Assembly: GCA_001939145.1 (NCBI GenBank)
Contig: LSRX01000344.1
Coordinates: 212,720-276,719, forward strand
Direction: 5' to 3'
DNA from: Symbiodinium microadriaticum
Taxonomy: Eukaryota; Sar; Dinophyceae; Suessiales; Symbiodiniaceae
Length of the DNA stretch: 64,000 nt
Made by a program: the position numbers and the translations under genes. Below, piece by piece: positions 1 through 8,203 of this stretch. The notes beneath the pieces were generated by a model, which worked only from the letters and a program-made list of their open reading frames with translations, was not told the DNA's origin and ran no database searches. Each line of letters starts with the position of its first letter. Within the stretch, counting starts at the first letter, position 1.

Positions 1-1
1 C

Positions 2-180
2 GACATGCATGATGCTCCAGTTACGTTCAATGCTCGGAAATATCATATGCTGGAAAAGCATCGCGGAAACATGTGGGCTCTTGCAGCATATACGCCTCAA
101 GCGTTCAAGCATGCTGCTGCTTCGCACATCAACGAGCTTGTTGAACTTGGCTTTCCAGTTCCTGTCTTACGGCAAGCATA
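2..180 (+). CDS. Open frame cut by the window edge, unknown
   Basis: The frame starting at base 2 is open from the left edge to a TAG at 178-180, giving 58 residues that include MHDAPVTFNARKYHMLEKHR, then a helix-like alanine- and histidine-rich stretch, and ending ELGFPVPVLRQA. The composition looks protein-like, with an amphipathic pattern and few low-complexity runs. It could be the 3' end of an upstream gene or an early piece of the degenerate outer retroelement that follows. I do not recognise the family. The true start is outside the window. Confidence 0.3.
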
Positions 181-1152
181 GCAACTGCGTCAACCCGACC
201 CGGACTTCATCCTACCAGTGCTTACCAACCTGGGAGGCCAGCTCGCCCAGGCTCCATCTACGCCAAGCCATGGCCTATAGTCAAAGCCGAGCAGGTCTGC
301 GACACTTCCTCACAACCAAACCGGTCCCAGTCACTCCAAAGGAGAGCCGAGCCTTCACTCTGCACAGCCTTTAGTATGCCTGCTGGCGGCCGGGGCTCAA
401 GTCCGAGCCACTGAGGAGGCCAGACAACACCAAGGTCACCACAAAAGCCCTAGCATGCAACTTTATAGCCGCGATGATACCATCTTAGCCCTAGACCTAC
501 AGAAGCAGATCTGCCTAGCCCTGGAGGCCAGCCCGGCCTATAGCCAGGGGGGGCCAGCCCCCTACCCTGGAGCCTCCATCCCATGTGCATACATCTCAGC
601 CCAGCCCAGCCTACAAGGCTTCGTCCTTCGGCGAAAGGGTCTCTCGATTTGTCTAGTCGAGAGAAGCCGACACTGAGTCCTACATTATCCCCGACCCGCC
701 GGAGCCTATTCAAGTACCTGAGCCTGGCCTACAACCCCAGCCCTCCGGCACGCAGATACCAGAACATGACACCGAAGCCCTCTTAGTGGAAAAGTTCGCC
801 AACCAAGCCCGCAGTTCCTCCGAATCGGAATCGGAAAACGAACATGAGGTGGCCCAGACTACTGAGCTCTCAGCGTTTAGCCTATTTCGCAACGGCCATG
901 GGGGGTTATCCATGCTTGTCGCCAAGGGGACGAACGAGCGGCATGCGGAGCGTCTCAGACCTCCGCTGCTTTTTCTCCCTCCTGCCCTTTGCCTCAATTT
1001 ATCTGCAAGCGGAAGGCTTGCTACAGACTTCTAGATGCGATGCCGTAGCTTCAGACAAAGAGCCTGCCGTTGCCCAGCCTTCTTGCCTTGCCTGACTGTG
1101 GACGATGCCTTGCACCGCAGCCATTTAACAGCAATTTTGACAGTAGTTAGCC

Positions 1153-2430
1153 ATGTCCGCCGATTCCTCCACGGAGCTGGAGAAGTTTTGCAGGGACCAT
1201 GGGGTCCACGAAGTCCTAGCCCAGGCCCTTGCCCGAAGGGGCTGGAGTCTGTGGATGACTTCGCCTACGCATTTCCAGAGCTAAGAAGCCTCGAATCGCT
1301 CCTCTCGGGACTGTCGGATTCTGACCTAAGCGACATGGGAACACGGATCAGTTTCATGGTGTTCAGGCTGCCAGGCTTCGCAAAGCCCTCAGATTTGCCC
1401 ACGATCTCAGCCAACAGCCACCCGAGCCAGCTCAACAGGTACCGCAGCCGCCCAGCCTACGCGCTGCAATCCTGCCTCAAGCCTCGCATGCGTCATGGGT
1501 AGAGAATCTACCTCCTAAGTTGAGCCCCGAAGCAGCCCAAGAGCTTATAGACGATTTCAAGCAGGAGAGCTCCTGGACGAGGATACCATGCCTAGTATCC
1601 GCCTAGCTGGTGCAACACAGCCTCAAGCCAGGGGAAAAGATGCGGTGGATTCCCTGGCAATTCCGCTTCAGTTCCAAACAATACACCGAGATCATGGAGG
1701 CCAAGTCCTCCAAGCCCATGCGTACAGAAGCCCAGCTTTTAGCCTCTGCCCTATACGATGACACGCCTGAGATGCCAGTAGCCCATCTGCGCCTCGCCGC
1801 CAGTTGGTTGTCCAGAATTCAGACTGTTTATAGAAACGCCTGGGCCCTATGTGGAGCAGCCCACCTCAATAACCTTAAGGCCTTTGACAAAAGGGTCCTA
1901 GACTTAGCCCTACCAGACCTAGCTGATAACAGCCTAAGGGGGCCCACGACGCAGGAGATCCTAGCTGCTGACCGCAAGATCTGGGGCACCGTAGGATCCC
2001 TAGTTTCCTCTGGCTGGAGCCTGGATGAAGCCCTCTACGAGGTTACATCCATCCGTAGTGACCTCTCTAACCTGCTACAGCCTAGACCCAGGAACATGTT
2101 GCCGTCAACGCCCAATAAAGGGCGAGAGAGACCCAACACCCCTACGCCCCCCCCGCCTTAGCGTACTAGGACCACTCCCTTTACCCCGCCGTGAAGAACT
2201 CCAACAACCAGAAGTGGAAGGGTAGGGGGGGCAAGCAGGGGAAAGGCTTCGGCAGAAAAGCCAAGTGGGAAGATTGGCCGTCCGATTGGGTCTACATGGG
2301 AAAGTCTTGTGCAAGCGTTACCAGCCAAGCCTTTGCACAGTGCCCAATTGCAAATTTGCCCACCTCTGCGCCGTCCGTGGGTGTGGAAAGGACCACTGTG
2401 CTATCCACCACGACGGTAAGACATCGTGAC
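1153..2430 (+). pseudogene. Outer retroelement Gag remnant (frameshifted)
   Basis: Pieces of one Gag-like protein follow each other in different frames. An N-terminal segment begins at ATG 1153 (MSADSSTELEKFCRDHGVHE). A second begins near 1243 (LESVDDFAYAFPELRS). A third lies near 1497-1580 (WVENLPPKLSPEAAQELIDD). The longest open block is 1610-2161, an alpha-helical core containing RTEAQLLASAL and GWSLDEALYEVTSI. Near 2304-2421 a zinc-knuckle segment in another frame shows C-x7-C-x4-C-x3-H followed by CAVRGCGKDH. A Gag-like helical core followed by CCCH-type fingers resembles Gag proteins of retroelements I associate with dinoflagellates. At least three frame changes and a stop make it a pseudogene. 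The matching RT part lies beyond the inserted element, at 12265 onward. Confidence 0.6.
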
Positions 2431-2770
2431 TAGCCTCCTCTATCTCCCGGCCCAGTTCTGCCACGGGAAGGAGGGAGCTCCCGAGGTCCCGCAGTCCAGC
2501 CCTCTGCCTAGTCCTCCGCTCTTCGCTGGCCAGGAGGATCGCCAAGCCGCCAAGCTCAAGCCGATCAAACGGAACAAGCAGGGCAAGGCCACTCTCCGGA
2601 CAAGACAGAATCGGCCTCTCAGCCCCGGCAGGACCCGCCTAGGCTTCCTAAGATAGCTCCCTTTAAGCGAAAGTTCGCCAACAGAGTTTGGACGTCCCCT
2701 GCCTACAAGTAGGCCAGGCGGCAAGAATCACATCGCGGAGCGATAGTTCTTTATTGCTTTTGTGTAAAAA

Positions 2771-2788
2771 GGTTGCGGTGCCGCAACC
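2771..2788. repeat. Short near-perfect hairpin near the element's left end
   Basis: GGTTGCGG-TG-CCGCAACC forms an 8-bp stem with a two-base loop, 20-30 bases inside the proposed left terminus. It may be structural in the retroelement RNA or be chance. Confidence 0.4.
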
Positions 2789-2792
2789 GTCA

Positions 2793-3134
2793 ACCAAACT
2801 GCTTGAAGCCACTTTTGCTTTAACTGTGTGTCGCGTTCTTGGTCAAACTTTCGCTTGTGCAAATTTTGACTAACCATGTTTGAATTCCACGCCATGACGG
2901 TTGAAGTTCACCCGCTGAAGCCTTGGGCTCGTCAGTGCTGTGGTTCAGGGAGAACTTTTCGCNACCAAACTGCTTGAAGCCACTTTTGCTTTAACTGTGT
3001 GTCGCGTTCTTGGTCAAACTTTCGCTTGTGCAAATTTTGACTAACCATGTTTGAATTCCACTCCATGACGGTTGAAGTTCACCCGCTGAAGCCTTTGGGC
3101 TCGTCAGTGCTGTGGTTCAGGGAGAACTTTTCGC
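2793..3134 (+). repeat. 170-bp tandem duplication around a single N
   Basis: Bases 2793-2962 and 2964-3134 are nearly identical. They differ by CACGCC versus CACTCC and by one extra T in the second copy. The only base between them is an N at 2963. This is the pattern left when two contigs with overlapping ends are scaffolded without merging, so the duplication is probably an assembly artefact. It matters because it lies in the 5' leader of the ORF that follows and affects its frame. Confidence 0.8.
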
Positions 3135-3915
3135 GCGCTATGCCCCGGTCCGAGGCAGCGGACAGTTCTTCCGACGGAGACCACGACTCCGTGTGGCGAT
3201 CAGCGATCTTAGCAGCCCTTGTGGGGATGATGCGGGACCATCGGCTGATCCGGCATCTGACACAGCCACCTTGGCCACAGAGCGAGACCAGCTGGAACCG
3301 GATCGAGAGGTTTACCTAGCAAAGCGGGCTTCCTTCATCGAGAAGCTGGCTAAGCTTTTGTGTTGGGCTCACCTTGAACGGTCTTTGCGGCAACACTCAA
3401 CACCCAAACAGGTGGCGGCCCAAATGCGGGAATATCGGAAAAGACATTGGAGAGATACCTCCAGGGAACTGCAGACCGATGTCTGTGCGTCCCTGTCAGC
3501 GGCGTCCAGCAATGATCTAGAGCATATAGTGGCGGCTATTCGCTGCGTTCTGGACGATGAACCGCCCCTCAACGACATCCGCTGGATTATGAGCTTGGCT
3601 TCCCAGCCCGTGGAACTCCTGCCAGATCGATCACTTGCTTTGCAGCGTATGCAACAGGCCATCTACTTTAGCTGGCGTGAAAGAGTGGGAGCCGAAGAGG
3701 CCAGTTTTCTGGCCAAGACTGCCGCTGAGTTGGCGGACAACACGCTCTACCTAATGGCGCTCCGGCTGCTTTGGTCTTTGCTGTCCAGCGACCAGCAACT
3801 TGAAGTGCAGCAGTGGTTTCGGAGATATGCCAGAACCTCGGGCCCCTCTGGTGATGCCTCCGCTTCCTCTAGCTCGAAGCCTCGGCCCGGCCTGGATGGT
3901 AAGGAGGCAACTTAG
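3076..3915 (+). CDS. 5' ORF of the inner retroelement, unknown, helical
   Basis: The frame is open from 3076 to the TAG at 3913-3915 (279 codons) and has no ATG near its beginning. The first in-frame ATG lies well inside, near 3424, so the start is either non-AUG, upstream of the duplicated gap region, or supplied by a frame correction: an ATG at 3047 opens an overlapping frame (MFEFHSMTVEVHPLKPLGSS). The protein has a polar N-terminus, a long charged helical middle (EVYLAKRASFIEKLAKLL, then QMREYRKRHW), helices with alternating leucines, and a serine-rich, basic tail. No catalytic motif is apparent. Its place at the 5' end of the element suggests a structural or accessory protein, but I do not recognise it. 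Confidence 0.45.
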   Translation, partial: SSPAEAFGLVSAVVQGELFARYAPVRGSGQFFRRRPRLRVAISDLSSPCGDDAGPSADPASDTATLATERDQLEPDREVYLAKRASFIEKLAKLLCWAHLERSLRQHSTPKQVAAQMREYRKRHWRDTSRELQTDVCASLSAASSNDLEHIVAAIRCVLDDEPPLNDIRWIMSLASQPVELLPDRSLALQRMQQAIYFSWRERVGAEEASFLAKTAAELADNTLYLMALRLLWSLLSSDQQLEVQQWFRRYARTSGPSGDASASSSSKPRPGLDGKEAT

Positions 3916-4224
3916 CCTGCTGGCGTCCCCACAATGAAACACAAGGCGTCCGACCACGAGACGCAAGCGTCTCCTTTCGCTGACTCGGTCGGAGCCTGCT
4001 TGAGGCATTCGCCCTTTCCGTTTTTAGGCATCTGCTTTCGGCCCAGGCTTAGACACCGCCATCGTCTGCTGTTGATGATAAAACCACAACGGTTTACCGG
4101 TGCTGAGCCTTGATCGACTGCTGGATACTGTCCTCCGCTCGTTGTGCATTGTAGTCTGCCTGCGTGGCTCCTTTCTTTTTGTATTGGGAAACACTGCGGA
4201 GCTCTGCAGTCAGAGGGGAGGGAG

Positions 4225-4660
4225 GCCTTCTGGCTCAGTGATTGTCACTCCGGGGCCTGGCCCTGAGGAGTGTCAGCACCTTTGCTGGGCGACGGGTGGT
4301 CTTCGAAGTAGTCCCGTTAGGACTTGTTGGAAAGCTTTGCGAGCCGGGCTCTCAAGACCATCAAGCGTGCGCTGCCGCTGGGCGGTCAGTGTCTTGTCAG
4401 GTAGGGATCCTGTAGCCCAGGACTGGGTTGCGTGCCGGGCTCTCAAGACCATCTAGCTACACTACCGCTGGGCGGTCGATGTCTTGACAGGTCGAGATTC
4501 TCTAGTCCTGGACCGGGGGCCTTTCCGGGGAGTCCCTTGAGGACTTGTTGGGAAAGCCTTGCGAGCTGGGCTCTCGGGAATATTGAGTTTACAACACTAC
4601 CGCTGGGCGGTCGGTGTGCTTGCAGGCCGGGATTCTCTGACCCTGGATATAGAAATCGCA
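4225..4660 (+). repeat. Imperfect leader repeats of the inner element
   Basis: A block CTRCCGCTGGGCGGTC followed by a GTCTTG-CAGG-GGATTC stretch occurs three times, near 4369, 4459 and 4591. The intervening sequence is also repeated (GGACTTGTTGG-AAAGC...GGGCTCTC near 4321 and 4540). Spacing is about 90 and 130 bases. The array lies between the unknown ORF and the recombinase gene, so it may be an untranslated leader or an internal promoter. No long frame persists through it. Confidence 0.6.
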
Positions 4661-4910
4661 CTACGGGTCACTGCCTGCGGGAGCCCCGGAGTACCGAGAG
4701 CAGTCGCTGGGCGATTGTGTCGGTGATCGTTAAAGGTGCCTGGGGATTCCCAAGTAATCTCCGTGCCGCGAGCTTGGTGCTCTTATTGTCCTGAGTGCAT
4801 TCTTAGAAGCTTTCTGTCTTGAATGTTCTACCGATTGCATTGTGAGTCTGGAACGAATGTGACTGTTGATTGTTCAGGTGGAGAAGCAGGACATCATTGC
4901 CACAGCCTCA

Positions 4911-6674
4911 ATGCAACATGAGATGAGGCTGCTTGGGGCTCGGCGAGACCTGGGCTGCTTCGATCAACTCAAGTCGTTATCTCTGCTGAATCCATGGGAA
5001 GTGCAGGGGGGTGAGATGGCCCTTCAAGGATACTTACCAGCACCCGCTTCAAGCTCTGTGGCTGGGGGAACCGACGTGAGCCCTAAACCCAACGTATTCC
5101 ACTTCCCAGCTCGGAGGGCAATGCCGGTTATGCGGGACTCCCTTCGGGCTGGACATAAAGAGCGAGCGAAGGTTTTGGCTCTGTGGCAAATGCTCATCGT
5201 CACTTCGGCGTGTGGACTTGCAACGGTTTTGGCCAAAACTGCTGACGACCAGGTACCTTTGATTTTGGAGGATGTCTTTGCAAAGAAGGCTACTTCGACA
5301 CTCAGGAGTCGAGCTTCGAGCCTTTTGCAATACACGAGATGGCAGAAAGCCACGTTTGGCGAAACTTCTTTATTCCCAATGGATGAAGACAGACTTTATG
5401 CCTACACTTGTTATTTACGATCGGAAGGCGCTCCAGCTTCGAGAGGGGAACGGTTTGTCCAAAGCGTTCGTTTTGCGCATACTCTTTTGCAATGCCCTGG
5501 CGACTTAAGTTTCCTGACTGCGCGGGTTATCGGGGCGACCGTTGCAGGCGTTGCAAAGAGGCCGGTCATGAAGAAATGGCCGCTCAAGGTGCATCAGCTC
5601 CGGCTGCTGGAGCGACTCGCTTGTGGTGAGGCGAGCGCCGTTTCCATCTTTGCAGGTTTCTTGTGTGTCCTGATCCATGGGAGATTGCGCTACAGTGATG
5701 CTCAAATGTGCTACGCCGAGCCCTTCCTTGAGACAGGCGACGTGCACAACTTGTTGACTCTTGAGCTCTATGGTTCGAAGACCTCCTCACTTCGCAGGGC
5801 TACCAAGTTCCGGCTTATTCCGGTCTTTGCGGTCAGCCCGGGGGTTCATGGCGATGAGTGTTGGGCGAGTGCCTACCTGCGAAACCGTGCGGAGCTTGGG
5901 CTAGCAGCTTCAGAAACAGAACCACTGATGAGATGTCCTTGTGCGGACGGGAGCTTCACAGAGCGCAAGCTGCGCTCGTCAGATGCTTCTGTTTGGTTGA
6001 GGGAGCTCCTTGTAAGCGAATGCAATGAGGAGGAGCTGTCCAACCTTGCCACCCACAGCTGCAAGGCCACATGTTTGGCTTGGTTGACCAAGTCAGCAGC
6101 TCCAAACAACATGTGTCGGCGAGCCGGGTATCATGTGGGACAAGAAGGGCGCTCTGAACTCGAGTATGCGCATGATGCTGCAGCACCTTTAGTGCGTAGG
6201 TTGGCAGACACTGTCGAGTTAATCCGTGAAGGGATATTTTGCCCTGACGAGCCGCGGCTTCAAAGGTGGCATGGGGCTTCTGACTTTGAATCTGCTGTAC
6301 TCTTGCTGCGCCGCGGCGAAGATGCTAAGCGCATACGCAAGAGTGTTCCAGCGCAGGTCAGCCGGCTGCTAGAGGGGTCATCCAGCGATTCGGAGTCTAG
6401 TGAAGACGTGGACGAAGATTCTGATAGTGCTGGGTCTGAGGTTGATGGCCACTTAGCAGACATTCATGTCCTGGGCGAAACTGTTGATTCTAGTACTAGT
6501 GACGGTTTTGTGTACTATAAGCACGGTGCCAGGCAAACCGTACACCGAGCCCAAAGGCACAATGACGATGATGCAACTGTTTTCGTGTGTGGCCGCCTGG
6601 CCACGGCCGCACACGAGGAGCTCGGTGCTCGGCCCAACGTGATTTTGAATCCTTGCCTTTCGTGCTTCAGGTGA
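4911..6674 (+). CDS. Tyrosine recombinase of the DIRS-like element
   Basis: Starting at ATG 4911, the first in-frame ATG, gives 587 residues. The frame is also open upstream to 4866 without an ATG. An N-terminal SAM-like, DNA-binding type helical region (around residues 120-200) precedes the catalytic part. Catalytic candidates are Arg260 in GRLRYSDAQ, His382-x-x-Lys385 in HSCKATCLAW (Lys where most families have Arg), a GYHVG motif, and nucleophile Tyr419 in EYAHDAAAPL. After it come a Ser/Asp/Glu-rich acidic linker (about residues 480-510) and a small cysteine-containing tail with FVCGR and NPCLSCF. Known family members cut and rejoin DNA through a 3'-phosphotyrosine to insert circular element DNA. 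It lies 296 bases upstream of Gag, the reverse of the usual DIRS order. The frame is intact, suggesting recent activity. Confidence 0.7.
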   Translation: MQHEMRLLGARRDLGCFDQLKSLSLLNPWEVQGGEMALQGYLPAPASSSVAGGTDVSPKPNVFHFPARRAMPVMRDSLRAGHKERAKVLALWQMLIVTSACGLATVLAKTADDQVPLILEDVFAKKATSTLRSRASSLLQYTRWQKATFGETSLFPMDEDRLYAYTCYLRSEGAPASRGERFVQSVRFAHTLLQCPGDLSFLTARVIGATVAGVAKRPVMKKWPLKVHQLRLLERLACGEASAVSIFAGFLCVLIHGRLRYSDAQMCYAEPFLETGDVHNLLTLELYGSKTSSLRRATKFRLIPVFAVSPGVHGDECWASAYLRNRAELGLAASETEPLMRCPCADGSFTERKLRSSDASVWLRELLVSECNEEELSNLATHSCKATCLAWLTKSAAPNNMCRRAGYHVGQEGRSELEYAHDAAAPLVRRLADTVELIREGIFCPDEPRLQRWHGASDFESAVLLLRRGEDAKRIRKSVPAQVSRLLEGSSSDSESSEDVDEDSDSAGSEVDGHLADIHVLGETVDSSTSDGFVYYKHGARQTVHRAQRHNDDDATVFVCGRLATAAHEELGARPNVILNPCLSCFR

Positions 6675-6969
6675 CGAGAGCTCTGCCGTCATATGGTAAG
6701 GTAATGAGGTGCTCTTACCTTGTGATGCAACCCTGCTTAAGCGACTTGACCGTACTTGCTAGTGCAAGAAGGGGGCGAAGTGAGCACACACACCCGACCA
6801 TTGTACCGGTGCGCCTATGGTCTTGACCGTTAGAGAGCTTTCGCTGCGGATCAAAGACACCCCTGCATGCTCCTCTCAGCGCGTTGCTCTCTCGGCTGGC
6901 TGCGAGATATTGTGCTCTCGAGTTTTGAACGGCTCCAGGGCACGCCCAGCGGCACAGCAGTAGGAAGTC
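6675..6969 (+). other. Spacer between recombinase and Gag
   Basis: This 295-base spacer has no convincing frame on the plus strand. It could carry the 3' end of the recombinase message and the promoter of the Gag-Pol message, but no motif proves this. Confidence 0.3.
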
Positions 6970-8196
6970 ATGTCTTACGTCGATTCCAAGGCGATCTTCC
7001 GACAAAGGTGCTTGGCTGTGGGATTGCCTACTGAAGTCGTGGATCGACTCGACTTCCGTGGATGGAGCACCTTTGCTAACTTTGCTCATGCTCCTACTGC
7101 CACTCCGGGGACTGCAGGAGCTGAGGTCGCCATCAAAACCGTTCTTGATGCGATTCTGGGCGATTCGCTCGCTGCTCACGAGGCTGCTCTCCGCCGTCTG
7201 CACTGGGAGGCCTGGACCCTCACAGCTGCAGACCTTAAGCGGAAAGTGGACGGGACGGATGAAGCGGGGCCGAGGAAACTGCCTGTTGCTGAGATTGGTG
7301 CTCGCTTGCAAGTGCTCGCACCCAAGATTTCGCCCTTGAAGCTCCAAGGAATTCTGGAACCCAGCCATGCCAGCATTAACTTGTTTGCAGCAATGCTCGA
7401 TGAAAGCCGACTCCGTTATGTGGAGTGGGCCAGGCTCACCACCAGAGACCAAGAGGTCCTTGGAGCTACTGAGGATCAACTCCTCAAAGCTTGGCGACCG
7501 GACAAGGCTGGAGTCGTGCGAGAACATAAAGATGCACCACGTCTTGAGGCGAATGTCGCTACGGACCTGTTGGTGCATCACGCTTTGAGGCGAAGAGGCG
7601 TGTGTTTTGCTATTGCAGAACTCATGACTTTCGAGGTGCATGAGTCCCTTATTCAGTTCTTGTTTGATGCCTATTACAAGGAACCTAGTGAAGGCTATCA
7701 GAGGGTCACTCTTGCGCAGCTAGCGCTTTGTGACCGAGAGGTGCATCTCCGCCTCAGCGACCAGTGCCGTTCAGGGTTCACGCTTGGCTCTGACGGGGGT
7801 TTGCCTCTGGACAGGCACTTGCCGGTTGTGCTGCAAATGCGCTGTGTCGAACAGTTGCTTCTTCCTCGAGCTCGGGGTACTGCCGGCACTACATCCCGTG
7901 ACCCCCCTAAGCCTAAGGCCAACCCTAAAAAGCGCAAGACGCCTGCGGACTCTTCTGTCCCTCCGCCACCGAAGCCTGTCGTTGCTAGGGCCGACGTGCG
8001 CCCAAAGAAGCGCTCGCCTTACATGCCTGCTGCTTTGAAGGGGGGAGTTCCTGTTGATGCTGACGGGGCTGCATTGTGCTGGAACTACAATCTTGGGAAG
8101 TGCCCCCACGGGGATGTTGATTCGTGCCCTAAAGGCAAACACTTGTGCTGCAAGCCTAACTGCTTCCAGAAGCATCCCTTCATTCACCACGCCTGA
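6970..8196 (+). CDS. gag: Gag of the inner retroelement, ends at a leaky-type UGA
   Basis: ATG at 6970 gives 408 residues. Most of the protein is helical and charged. A proline/lysine-rich, nucleic-acid-binding type linker follows around residues 310-350 (KPKANPKKRKTPADSS). A C-terminal zinc-knuckle region has C-x7-C-x7-C-x4-H (from CWNYNLGKCPHG) and then a second cysteine/histidine cluster ending FIHH. This matches the role of packaging element RNA in a cytoplasmic particle. The broken outer element also has a helical Gag ending in CCCH-type knuckles. The stop is UGA followed by CUAG, and the same frame continues open into Pol, so a minority Gag-Pol fusion is expected. Confidence 0.7.
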   Translation: MSYVDSKAIFRQRCLAVGLPTEVVDRLDFRGWSTFANFAHAPTATPGTAGAEVAIKTVLDAILGDSLAAHEAALRRLHWEAWTLTAADLKRKVDGTDEAGPRKLPVAEIGARLQVLAPKISPLKLQGILEPSHASINLFAAMLDESRLRYVEWARLTTRDQEVLGATEDQLLKAWRPDKAGVVREHKDAPRLEANVATDLLVHHALRRRGVCFAIAELMTFEVHESLIQFLFDAYYKEPSEGYQRVTLAQLALCDREVHLRLSDQCRSGFTLGSDGGLPLDRHLPVVLQMRCVEQLLLPRARGTAGTTSRDPPKPKANPKKRKTPADSSVPPPPKPVVARADVRPKKRSPYMPAALKGGVPVDADGAALCWNYNLGKCPHGDVDSCPKGKHLCCKPNCFQKHPFIHHA

Positions 8197-8203
8197 CTAG
8201 GCA
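8188..8203 (+). promoter_or_regulatory. Stop-codon readthrough signal UGA CUA G
   Basis: The Gag stop at 8194-8196 is TGA followed directly by CTAGG. UGA CUAG is an established readthrough-promoting context in animal genes and some RNA viruses. The frame after the stop (CTA GGC ACC CGC ...) is Pol's own frame, and no second stop occurs until 11970. Confidence 0.65.
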
